A stretch of 64,000 bases of DNA from contig JAZQCI010000029.1 in the NCBI GenBank assembly GCA_045546175.1, positions 9,846 through 73,845 on the forward strand, read 5' to 3'. The stretch's first letter is position 1, and every line of letters begins with the position of its first letter. The notes beneath the pieces are model-generated. The model saw nothing but the letters and a program-made list of their open reading frames with translations, was not told the origin of the DNA and did not search any database. Shown here piece after piece: positions 8,921 through 16,910 of the stretch. The stretch is from CAG-791 sp045546175 (GTDB lineage: Bacteria; Bacillota; Clostridia; Lachnospirales; Lachnospiraceae). The position numbers and the translations under genes were made by a program.

Positions 8921-9848
8921 AGGCCTTTTCCCTTCTCTTGAAATAAAACTGATGGTGTAGTTTGCGCACTATCTGGTCGCACTCTGTGTAACAGTAATCC
9001 GTTTTGTTCCTGTCGTTATCGCCAAACGTAAGTGTTTCTTCCGCGCCTGTCATATTTCGCAGGTAGTCTGTCATATTCTGTACGGAGGCGTTCTTGCTAT
9101 AGATTTTTATATATGAATATCCTTTGTAATCATCAGACGGATACGAAAGGATCTTAAGTTCTTCGTAGATATCGCTTCTTTTTATATCCTCTACCAGCTG
9201 CTCTATCTTTCTGGTCTCATCGACACACATCATGTATACTACCGGATGATCCTTTGGCCTTTCCTTGTTCAGGTAATTACGGTAGGGAGACTTATGCATT
9301 TTCCCATATATATCTTCAAGTACTTCCTGAATTGTCTCGGGATCAAGCGCTGATGTTGGCTCATCAAACAAAATGATCTTACTTTGTGAGCAAAGAGCCC
9401 TGGCAATTGCTATTCTCTGTTGTTGTCCCCCGGAAAGTGTCGTCGGATATACATCTGCTTTATCCTTTAATCCCACGATATCCAGATAATGGTATGCCAG
9501 CTCCTCAGCTTCTTTCTTGGGTTTATGATGAAGCTTCATAGGTGCAAGTGTAAGGTTTTTTAGAACAGTCATATGTGGATATAGATTAAACTGCTGGAAT
9601 ACCATCGAAGTACTTTCGCGAACCACTTTGGTTTTATTCTTTGAAGTCAGCTCAGTCCCGTCTATATAAACATGTCCACTACTTGGTGCCTCCAGAAAAT
9701 TCATGCAGCGAACTGTTGTGGATTTTCCTGATCCGGACGGACCAATAATTACCAATTTTTCTCCCTCTTCAACCTCAAGATTCACATCTTTTAATACGTG
9801 AAGATCCCCAAAGCTTTTATTTACATTTTCCAGCTTGATCATTGCCAT
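8886..9848 (-). CDS. Chimeric protein: GlnQ-type ABC ATPase front joined to a HAD-like tail
   Basis: Residues 1 to about 200 are a polar amino-acid ABC ATPase: Walker A GPSGSGKST, Q-loop VFQQFNLYPHM, signature LSGGQQQR, Walker B ILFDEPTSALDPE. The sequence then leaves the ABC family before the H-loop histidine and continues with about 120 residues resembling the C-terminal half of a HAD-IIB (Cof-type) hydrolase (SYIKIYSKNASVQNM, LTFGDND). The HAD part lacks its own N-terminal nucleophile. No permease or binding protein is nearby. ATG 9848 with AAAGGA upstream is preferred to 9908. It is either a decayed joining of two genes or a new regulatory ATPase; it is intact and translationally coupled to the ligase. 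Confidence 0.65.
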   Translation of the reverse strand: MAMIKLENVNKSFGDLHVLKDVNLEVEEGEKLVIIGPSGSGKSTTVRCMNFLEAPSSGHVYIDGTELTSKNKTKVVRESTSMVFQQFNLYPHMTVLKNLTLAPMKLHHKPKKEAEELAYHYLDIVGLKDKADVYPTTLSGGQQQRIAIARALCSQSKIILFDEPTSALDPETIQEVLEDIYGKMHKSPYRNYLNKERPKDHPVVYMMCVDETRKIEQLVEDIKRSDIYEELKILSYPSDDYKGYSYIKIYSKNASVQNMTDYLRNMTGAEETLTFGDNDRNKTDYCYTECDQIVRKLHHQFYFKRREKAYEQCKPAKTYR

Positions 9849-10095
9849 AGCTTGTTTTTCCTTTCCCAAATGCAAAGATGGCGCTCCGGTATCAAGCCGA
9901 AACGCCATTGTCTCATTGCACTTATATAGGATTAGTTATAATGAAAAAGAATAAAAGAAAAGGCGCTCCGAAACACAGTGTGAATCAAAACGCCTTTGCA
10001 TGTATACAAGTATATGGTTTGTATTTATTTTGACAATTGCTATTTTATACAAAAATTTTGCGACAATATCCTGATCTTATCATTTTTTAGCCAAA
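9849..10095. other. Intergenic region with minus-strand terminator and operon promoter area
   Basis: The region lies between the C26 pseudogene and the ATP-grasp operon. It holds one hairpin (9959-9997) and AT-rich sequence able to contain the operon promoter. No gene was seen. Confidence 0.5.
9959..9997 (-). terminator. Minus-strand terminator after the C26 gene
   Basis: AAAGGCG pairs with CGCCTTT around a 25-base loop, and on the minus strand the stem is followed by a T-rich tract. It likely ends transcription of the nadE/C26 pair before the ATP-grasp operon begins. Confidence 0.6.
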
Positions 10096-10807
10096 TCAAA
10101 GCTCCTGACAATGTTTTACAAACTCCCTGAATATCAGCTTGCTGTTATCATCCACTCTATATGAAAATTCCGGATGCCACTGTACAGCCCAAACAAACCT
10201 CTTTTCTGGTAGTTCCACTGCTTCCACCAGTCCATCTTCTGATACTGCCATGACTTTCAATTCATCAGCAACATCTTTTACTGCCTGATGATGATAGCTG
10301 TTTACGCTTATGACATATTCCCGAAGAAGTCTGTAAAGTCCTGAATCCTGTATAATCTTCACTTCAGGGATTGGAACATCATAGGGAGGGTTCTGATGAT
10401 GTTCTGTTTCTGATGGGTGCTGCTTTCCTAAGTCCTGGTAAAGAGTTCCACCAAGAAAAGCATTTATAAACTGTATTCCCCTGCATATTCCCAAGATAGG
10501 GATGTCTTTTTCAAGAGCCTGTCTAAGCAGTTCTTTTTCCATGCTATCCCTGACTGCGTTACAAACAACCGAATCATCAAGCTTCTCCTCTCCGTATAAG
10601 CCTGGTGATACATCATGTCCGCCTGTCATCATAATCCCCATCCACTGTGTCAAGAAGTTGATTAATAGCGGCTTTATCTTCAGTCAATGGTAAAATTATC
10701 GGTATCCCTCCAGCTTCCGTTATTCCATCCATGTATCCTGGAAGCATCCACAGACTTTCCTTTTCATCATCAAATAATGGAACAAGACCAATAATAGGTT
10801 TTTTCAT
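10096..10807 (-). pseudogene. Peptidase C26 gamma-glutamyl hydrolase (PuuD-like), frameshifted
   Basis: The gene encodes a class I glutamine-amidotransferase-fold hydrolase of the gamma-glutamyl-GABA hydrolase family. The nucleophile Cys is in LGICRGIQF and the His/Glu pair in WAVQWHPEFS. The N-terminal 55 residues (start 10807, KKPIIGLVPLF) and the remaining protein lie in adjacent frames. The break is a run of four C at 10636-10639 (GGGG in the coding strand); three would restore VDGIMMTGGHDVSPGLY. It could be a true mutation, a phase-variable homopolymer or a sequencing error. The start overlaps the stop of nadE by 4 bp. It would cleave gamma-glutamyl amides. Confidence 0.8.
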
Positions 10808-12714
10808 AAGTTATCAAGTTCCTCCAGCCATGTATTCACGCAAGCATCAGATGGCATCCTAAGATCGCCTCTGGGCGAAACAGCCACAGAGCCGACTTTT
10901 GGTCCGTCTGGAAGGCAACTCCTCTTAAACTGCTGCGCAAAGAATCTTCTATAAAATGTCTTTTCCCATTTCAGAATAACGTCATCCGAATATTCACCGG
11001 TGAAAGCGTTTTTTGCCAATCTGTATATCTTGCCGGGACTTTGCGAAAGCCTTAGCATATGATAGAGGAAAAAGTCGTGAAGTTCGTACGGTCCGACTAA
11101 ATCTTCAGTCTTCTGGGTGATTTCACCTCCATCTGGTGGCAATAACTCTGGCGATACAGGTGTATCTAAAATATCATATAAAGTTTCTCTGAGCTTTCTG
11201 TCATCAGTAGTATCTGCGTAGTACTGTACAAGATATCTAACCAGAGTCTTCGGTACTGAGGAATTCACCGCATACATCGACATATGGTCACCATTGTAAG
11301 TAGCCCATCCGAGCGCAAGCTCAGATAAATCCCCCGTACCAATTACTATGCCGTTTTCCTTATTGGCAATATCCATCAGAATCTGGGTCCTCTCGCGGGC
11401 CTGGCTGTTTTCATAGGTAACGTCATGAGCATTTTCATCATGACAAATATCAGCAAAATGCTGTTTAACAGCCTTACTTATATTAACTTCCATAAATGAT
11501 GCACCTATCTCTTTTATGAGCCCTACTGCATTTTCATATGTCCTGTCTGTAGTACCAAAGCCCGGCATTGTGACTGCTATAATTCCATTTCGATCGAAGT
11601 TCAGATAGTCAAATGCCTTTGCAAGAACAAGAAATGCAAGTGTCGAGTCAAGGCCGCCTGATATACCAATAACTGCTGTCTTACATCCGATATGATCAAG
11701 TCTTTTTCTTAATCCCATTGCCTGTATGGTAAGGATCTCATTACATCGCATGTCGCGTTCCTGTCCCAAAGCAGGTACAAACGGATTGGGATCAATATGT
11801 CTTGTCAGTTCTGCATGTTCCTTATTCAGTGAGAAACCCACGTGGTTATACTTGACGCTGGAATCTGCCTCATATGTTGTCATATGTCTTCTTTCAGATT
11901 CAAGATATTCCAAATCAATCTCTGATACGATCATATTTTCAGAGAAACGCCCCGATTCACACAGTACATTTCCATTTTCTGCTATTATATTATGCCCGGA
12001 GTATACAACATCCTGAGTGGATTCACCAGGACCTGCAGATGCATACAGATACGCACAGACCAGCCTTGCAGACTGGGAGCTAACAAGATTTCTGCGATAT
12101 CTACTCTTGCCAATTATCTCATTGGAAGCAGAAAGATTGGCTATTACTGTCGCTCCAGCCAGACAGTGTGCAGTACTTGGCGGATCCGGCACCCACAAAT
12201 CTTCACAAAGCTCAGATGCAACTCTAAATGACGGCATCTCATTGCACTCAAACAGGATATTTCTGCTTATTTGTACAGCTCGCCCACCAATATTGATAAC
12301 TGTATCTAATTCTCTTCCAGAATAGAAGTGCCTTGCTTCGTAGAACTCGTTATAATTTGGCAAGAATGTCTTTGGCACAATTCCCAATATTTCTCCATTA
12401 CATAAAGCTGCTGCAACATTGTATAGTTTTGCATCAACCGAGAGTGGCAATCCCACAAAAATCAGTGCATCCACGCCCTGACTATGCTTAGCTATTTTGA
12501 GCAGAGCTTCCTTTGTTGCTTCCAATAATCTGTCCTGAAAAAACAAATCCTGGCAGGTATAACCCGTTATACACAGTTCCGGAAATACCATCAGCTTTAC
12601 TTTTTTCCCAGCAGCTTCTTCTATGCATTTGCATATTTCATTACAGTTAAACTCTACATCTGCAACCCTTACATTTGGAGTAATAGCTGCAACTTTTAAA
12701 TATCCGTCTATCAT
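10804..12714 (-). CDS. nadE: Glutamine-dependent NAD+ synthetase
   Basis: A 636-residue two-domain enzyme that amidates nicotinic acid adenine dinucleotide to NAD using glutamine. The N-terminal nitrilase-fold glutaminase has Glu in VFPELCITGY, Lys in PKTFLPNY and Cys in ELCEDLW. The C-terminal synthetase has the PP-loop GISGGLDST. Length is normal for the family. It is followed, with a 4-bp overlap, by the frameshifted C26 gamma-glutamyl hydrolase. It sits on the AT-rich island, so it may be an acquired second copy rather than the housekeeping gene. Confidence 0.93.
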   Translation of the reverse strand: MIDGYLKVAAITPNVRVADVEFNCNEICKCIEEAAGKKVKLMVFPELCITGYTCQDLFFQDRLLEATKEALLKIAKHSQGVDALIFVGLPLSVDAKLYNVAAALCNGEILGIVPKTFLPNYNEFYEARHFYSGRELDTVINIGGRAVQISRNILFECNEMPSFRVASELCEDLWVPDPPSTAHCLAGATVIANLSASNEIIGKSRYRRNLVSSQSARLVCAYLYASAGPGESTQDVVYSGHNIIAENGNVLCESGRFSENMIVSEIDLEYLESERRHMTTYEADSSVKYNHVGFSLNKEHAELTRHIDPNPFVPALGQERDMRCNEILTIQAMGLRKRLDHIGCKTAVIGISGGLDSTLAFLVLAKAFDYLNFDRNGIIAVTMPGFGTTDRTYENAVGLIKEIGASFMEVNISKAVKQHFADICHDENAHDVTYENSQARERTQILMDIANKENGIVIGTGDLSELALGWATYNGDHMSMYAVNSSVPKTLVRYLVQYYADTTDDRKLRETLYDILDTPVSPELLPPDGGEITQKTEDLVGPYELHDFFLYHMLRLSQSPGKIYRLAKNAFTGEYSDDVILKWEKTFYRRFFAQQFKRSCLPDGPKVGSVAVSPRGDLRMPSDACVNTWLEELDNL

Positions 12715-13023
12715 TTCCCTATCTTCCTTATATTCTTAGTTGTTTTTGAAAACATATTGCCCCTTCCAATTTGTCATATGGAGGATAATTAGGCATTCTG
12801 GTATAACCAAGCCTGGCATACAATCCAACAGCATCCTTCATGGCTGGTGAATTAGACACAATAGATAACGCACCAAATAATGATTTAGCATCTACGTGTC
12901 TGCTTCACTGACTTAGATCCGCATCTGCTTCACTTTTTTCAATGATATCTACAAAGCTTCTTATTTTTTCAACGCTATCAAGCAAAACACTCACCTGTTT
13001 CATTACTATAATTCCTTCATATT
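12715..13023 (-). pseudogene. Remnants: HPr-like fragment and GNAT C-terminal fragment
   Basis: The minus strand from about 13003 encodes MKQVSVLLDSVEKIRSFVDI and then, past stops, VDAKSLFGALSI, which resembles the HPr phosphocarrier family. A further stretch (about 12858-12738) reads SPAMKDAVGLYARLGY, MPNYPPYD and GAICFQKQL, the usual C-terminus of a GNAT acetyltransferase. Stops interrupt both. They are decayed gene pieces between nadE and the RelA-like gene. Confidence 0.5.
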
Positions 13024-14034
13024 TTAATCTATAATGTCATTCTGAAACCTTGACAGATGCTCATATGGCAAGATAAGCCTTCCCCTGTATAATCCACATC
13101 CGTCATTTACAAGTTGATTGTTTACCGCCCCAAACATATTTACATCAACCTTGGCCAGATCAAGCCCCTGCAACAGCATTCCCTTCTCATAAGCCTCATC
13201 AAAATAAGTGCATTCCCCCGAAGGTACTGCATCCCTACGGCTTCTCTCTTTATCCTGTCTCTTCTCATATCCAAGGTGATGTGCCGGTCCTATCTCAGCA
13301 TAATCATCCATCTGTTTGGTACGCATCTGCACTTCAAGGTAAGACCTGGACTGATTATCATAGAAGGTAATGTGAAGAGATTTATATCCATAGGGACTAG
13401 GATTCTTTATATAGTCCCTGTAATATGGCCTTAATGATTCTGTTATCATCTCAGAAGGTTCTTTCCCTGGTATTCCATAGATTTCTGCCGTAAAGCCTTT
13501 CTCTTCCAGAAACCCCGGAAGCGCATTGGCAATCTCGTAGAGATACTTAAGTTCTATCTCCTCTCGTTTTTCACCATCCTTAAGGTGACAGACAGGCATG
13601 GATATAACTATGCGATAAGCAATAAGATCACGTATGGGACCAATCTGCTGTTTAAGCTCTGTGATACTTGGGAAAGAAGTGTTTTTCTCATAGTAATCAT
13701 ATACATGTTCTACTATGTTTCCATAGAATTTCTGTTCCGCTCTTATAAGCGATTTGATTCTTCCCTTAAAAGTAAACGCTAGAAAAGGGTATTCACTTGA
13801 CATATATTTGTAAAATTCCCTGAGTCGCTGGGACTGAGAAGTAAGGAAATCATTATGTTCAAGAAGTTCCATCAGCTGCAAAAGGAAATTACAGTGAATC
13901 ATATCCATACCATTTTGTGTCTTTTTAGCATCTTCTTTCAAATCATTGTGATATCTCTGCAGAATCTTTAAGACTGTGTCCCCTGAATACAGGTAATCAT
14001 TCAATGTAATCATTCCCCAGATCCTCCCTTTCAC
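13024..14034 (-). CDS. RelA/SpoT-domain (p)ppGpp synthetase-like protein
   Basis: A 336-residue protein containing a RelA/SpoT nucleotidyltransferase core: IRDLIAYRIVIS, YGYKSLHITF, and SYLEVQMRTKQMDDYAEIG followed by HHLGYEK. The ppGpp hydrolase (HD) and TGS/ACT domains of long Rel proteins are absent, placing it among small alarmone synthetase-like proteins, though it is longer than typical ones and has extra N- and C-terminal regions. It is intact and lies alone between remnants and a terminator. It might make (p)ppGpp or a related nucleotide, or act in defence, where such domains also occur; the substrate is uncertain. Confidence 0.75.
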   Translation of the reverse strand: MKGRIWGMITLNDYLYSGDTVLKILQRYHNDLKEDAKKTQNGMDMIHCNFLLQLMELLEHNDFLTSQSQRLREFYKYMSSEYPFLAFTFKGRIKSLIRAEQKFYGNIVEHVYDYYEKNTSFPSITELKQQIGPIRDLIAYRIVISMPVCHLKDGEKREEIELKYLYEIANALPGFLEEKGFTAEIYGIPGKEPSEMITESLRPYYRDYIKNPSPYGYKSLHITFYDNQSRSYLEVQMRTKQMDDYAEIGPAHHLGYEKRQDKERSRRDAVPSGECTYFDEAYEKGMLLQGLDLAKVDVNMFGAVNNQLVNDGCGLYRGRLILPYEHLSRFQNDIID

Positions 14035-14055
14035 AAATCTTACCTAACAGAAAAA

Positions 14056-14091
14056 GGCAAAGACACCATCATCTCTGAAAGCGTCTTTGCC
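14056..14091 (-). terminator. Terminator between the ISP-type remnant and the RelA-like gene
   Basis: GGCAAAGAC pairs with GTCTTTGCC and on the minus strand is followed by TTTTT. It ends the upstream gene fragment at 14149. Confidence 0.75.
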
Positions 14092-14148
14092 TCTAACCTA
14101 TATAATATCACAATTATATGCATCATCATGCAAGAAATATACAGATTG

Positions 14149-14547
14149 TTAAAATATTTGTATCGAAAGCTTTTGTAAATATAACGGGCAATGAATTCTG
14201 ATTTCCTCTTCGTCGTTCTTCAACACCAATTCTTCATTAACGTCATCGAACGGTTGTTTTGGTATTATCTTAAAATCATGGGGTACGTTGTTGCATATGT
14301 CTTCATAATCATATCCAAGTACATTCGTCACTTGATGATCTATTTTTTCGAGTTTTGCTATTTTTTCCCCATAAGCAGACAACCTCAAGAACGTTTGTTT
14401 GTCTGCCACAAACGGGATTCTTGTTCTGGCATCTGATTGATTGGGTGTATATAATACTCCTCTAAACTTCTCCAGATAAACCTGTGAACACATTACGGCA
14501 TAAGTATAATCTTCATTTGAATTCATTCCTCGGCTCCATTGTACCAT
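14149..14547 (-). pseudogene. C-terminal fragment resembling a Type ISP restriction-modification enzyme
   Basis: This 132-residue frame resembles the extreme C-terminus of large single-chain Type ISP restriction-modification or helicase-methylase proteins: DYTYAVMCSQVYLEKF, RIPFVADKQTFLRLSAYGE, then a final SIQIF tail. Those enzymes exceed 1,000 residues, so only the end remains. No methylase or helicase motifs precede it. It is best read as a 3' relic of a lost defence gene. The family assignment rests on recalled motif layout and is tentative. Confidence 0.45.
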
Positions 14548-14895
14548 CTAACAGAAAAAGCGCCCACCGCCATTATGGCGATGAACGCGAATTCCAGTTC
14601 ACACTACTCTAAACATCTTCTTACTCTCTCCTCCGCCGGAGATCTACTGCTGTTCTCTCCTGGCCGACTCGACTTCCTCCATCCTGGCCATCTCCGCCGC
14701 TGCATCCTCCACGATCGTGTAGACCCCGACAGGGCACTGCCGGACCGTAGCATCAATTTCCGGAAATAAATGTTGTCATAGTATTTGTCTCCTTTTTCAT
14801 GATCTCGAACATTTATCGCTTTTTACATAGTCCTATGTATCAATTTGTGCTATACTTTACAAAGATATCAATGAATTTCTTCCCGGAGGATTATC
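14548..14895. other. Island edge with possible minus-strand ORF remnant
   Basis: No intact gene. On the minus strand a GGAG-preceded ATG near 14776 opens a frame that stops after eight codons. The adjacent frame then encodes about 40 residues (EIDATVRQCPVGVYTIVED onward) ending at 14644. This looks like a short frameshifted gene of unknown family. Just before 14896 is AT-rich sequence suitable for a promoter of the RHH gene. Confidence 0.35.
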
Positions 14896-15111
14896 ATGAG
14901 TGGTGAAAAACCCGGCGCTTACAAAGGCTTAATCGAAGCTCGGAAAAGAGCGAATAAGAAATATCATGATCGCTTTGTCGAAATAAAGGTTCGCGTCACC
15001 CCTGAGAAGCGTTCCATCATTAAGGAACACGCTGAGAGCATGGGCGAAAGCGCAACTGCCTTCATTAACCGGGCAATCGATGAAGCCATGGCCCGGGACC
15101 ACGAGCATTAA
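14896..15111 (+). CDS. Small RHH/Arc-type DNA-binding protein
   Basis: A 71-residue basic protein whose second half fits a ribbon-helix-helix fold: strand FVEIKVRVTPEKRSII, then helices KEHAESMGESATAFINRAI. Such proteins act as plasmid copy-control or antitoxin repressors and are common in mobile elements. CGGAGGA precedes the ATG. No toxin gene follows; the next 400 bp are non-coding. It is probably a leftover regulator of the resident island. Confidence 0.7.
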   Translation: MSGEKPGAYKGLIEARKRANKKYHDRFVEIKVRVTPEKRSIIKEHAESMGESATAFINRAIDEAMARDHEH

Positions 15112-15515
15112 CGGATGATTCATCTATTCATGAACAATCTTGGGTTGTGTAATTGTCTACATAACAGTCATTTCCGAGCAAGGCCCCCACTTAAAATCTG
15201 ATTTGAAAATACCGTTTTTAAATGGTCTAAACGTGGTCTAAATCAGAAGCGCCCAGAAGCTTTTCTTCTCGTTAAATCCGACATCTGCCGCGACCGGCAT
15301 GTTGCATGGCTGCGGGCTTACAGAGGCAGAAGTTTTGTGCAACTTTTAGGGATTGACACTTTTCAATCAGAATACTAAAATCGCAAGTAAAGGCAAAGGA
15401 GTTCGCAGACGCGGGCTCTTTTTTTGTTATAGGACCGAAACAAGGGCGTTTCATGGCTTTTGCCGTGAGACGCCTTTTTTCGTACAAAAGATGTCTTGTA
15501 AGGAGGAAAAGTAAA
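15112..15515. other. Non-coding junction between island and GABA cluster
   Basis: The region contains a phased direct repeat: TGGTCTAAA at 15223-15231 and 15234-15242 (period 11), similar in style to integrase arm sites. It also has a poly-T stretch near 15418 and a terminator at 15445-15480. No gene was recognised. Confidence 0.45.
15445..15480 (+). terminator. Terminator before the GABA-type cluster
   Basis: GGCGTTTCATGGC pairs, with G-U pairs, with GCCGTGAGACGCC and is followed by six T. It lies 36 bp before the gabT-like start, so it may be an upstream terminator or a leader attenuator of the cluster. Confidence 0.65.
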
Positions 15516-16871
15516 ATGTTAAGAGATGAACTGCCGAAGATCGTTACAGACCAGGTACCGGGGCCGAAGGCCTCGGAGATCCTGAAGCGCCGCAATGCCG
15601 CGGTTCCGAATGCGCTCTGCGGGGACACCTACCCCATTGTGATCAATAGGGGCGAGGGCGCAATGCTCGAGGATGTAGACGGCAATATCTTCCTCGACTG
15701 GATAGGCGGCGTGGGAGTGCTGAATATCGGCTACACAAATCCTGAGGTCGTCGAGGCTGTAAAGGAACAGTCGGAAAAATACTTCCATACCATCTTCAAT
15801 ATCGTCGTGCATGACGGCTATGTGACGCTTGCGGAAAAGCTGAACGAGATCGTTCCCGTAAGGGGCGATAAGAAAAAGACCTATTTTGCCAATTCCGGCG
15901 CTGAGTGCGACGAGAATGCGATCAAGGTCGCAAAAGCCTATACCGGAAGGAATAACGTGATCTGCTTTACCGGGGCTTTCCATGGCAGGACAAATCTTAC
16001 GATGGCGCTCACCGCAAAGAAATCCTACGCGCTTGGCATGGGACCTTTCCCGGCGGGTATATACCGTGCGCCTTATCCGTATCTGTACCGCGCGCCGAAG
16101 GGATATACCGAAGAAGAGGCAGTGGCATATTACCTCGATGAACTCGAAAGGGTGCTGGACGAGGGAGCGCCCGCGGATGAAGTTGCCTGCATGATCGTGG
16201 AGCCGATACAGGGCGAGGGCGGTTTCATACCGGCTCCCATCGAGTGGGTAAAGGCAGTCAGGAGGCTTTGCGATGAGCACGGTATCCTGCTGATCGCAGA
16301 TGAAGTGCAGTGCGGGAACTGCCGTTCGGGAAGGTATTTCGCGTCTGAGTATTGGGCAGAGGCAGGTTGTGCGCCGGATATCCTCACCACCGCAAAATCT
16401 CTTGGGGCGGGTGTGCCGATCAGCGCGATCACGGCAAGGCAGGAGATCATGGATTCCGTACCGGCAGGTGTCATCGGAGGAACATATTGCGGAAATCCTC
16501 TTGCCTGCGCAGCGGCATTAAAGACGATGGAAATTATGAAGAGAGATGACTATGCGGGCAAGGCAGAGCATATCGGGAAAATTGTCACGGACGGCTGGAA
16601 GGAACTCCAAGAAAAATACCCTGTGATCGGTGATATACGCGGACTTGGGGCTATGGTCGGCATCGAGTTCGTGGAGGACAGACAGACCAAAGAGCCTGCA
16701 AGCGCACTTGTTTCGCGGCTTTTGCAAAATGCGCTCAAAATGGGGCTTTTAATGGAAAATTCCGGAAATTACGGAAACGTGATCCGGTTTCTGGCACCGC
16801 TTACGATGAGGGACGAACAGGCAAAACGGGGTCTGGAGATCTTCGAAGAGGCACTCAAGGCGTCATTATGA
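15516..16871 (+). CDS. gabT: 4-aminobutyrate-type class III aminotransferase
   Basis: A 451-residue PLP aminotransferase of the omega-amino acid (GABA) family. GSG/PLP-binding and catalytic blocks are visible: NSGAECDENAIK, FHGRTNLTMALTAKKS, IVEPIQGEGGF, LLIADEVQCG, and the PLP-lysine in TTAKSLGAGVPI. It should convert GABA or a similar omega-amino acid to the semialdehyde. ATG 15516 is chosen because AAGGAGG precedes it; the open frame extends upstream without a site. It is first in a six-gene plus-strand cluster with another aminotransferase, a permease and an Fe-dependent alcohol dehydrogenase that could reduce succinate semialdehyde. Confidence 0.88.
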   Translation: MLRDELPKIVTDQVPGPKASEILKRRNAAVPNALCGDTYPIVINRGEGAMLEDVDGNIFLDWIGGVGVLNIGYTNPEVVEAVKEQSEKYFHTIFNIVVHDGYVTLAEKLNEIVPVRGDKKKTYFANSGAECDENAIKVAKAYTGRNNVICFTGAFHGRTNLTMALTAKKSYALGMGPFPAGIYRAPYPYLYRAPKGYTEEEAVAYYLDELERVLDEGAPADEVACMIVEPIQGEGGFIPAPIEWVKAVRRLCDEHGILLIADEVQCGNCRSGRYFASEYWAEAGCAPDILTTAKSLGAGVPISAITARQEIMDSVPAGVIGGTYCGNPLACAAALKTMEIMKRDDYAGKAEHIGKIVTDGWKELQEKYPVIGDIRGLGAMVGIEFVEDRQTKEPASALVSRLLQNALKMGLLMENSGNYGNVIRFLAPLTMRDEQAKRGLEIFEEALKASL

Positions 16872-16910
16872 TCCTCAAAAACCCAACACTCTTTTAGAAA
16901 GGAGTAAAAA

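Noticed and set aside
14539..14769. 76-residue plus-strand ORF near the island edge
   Set aside because: Composition and lack of a ribosome binding site suggest a shadow; a frameshifted minus-strand remnant explains the region better.
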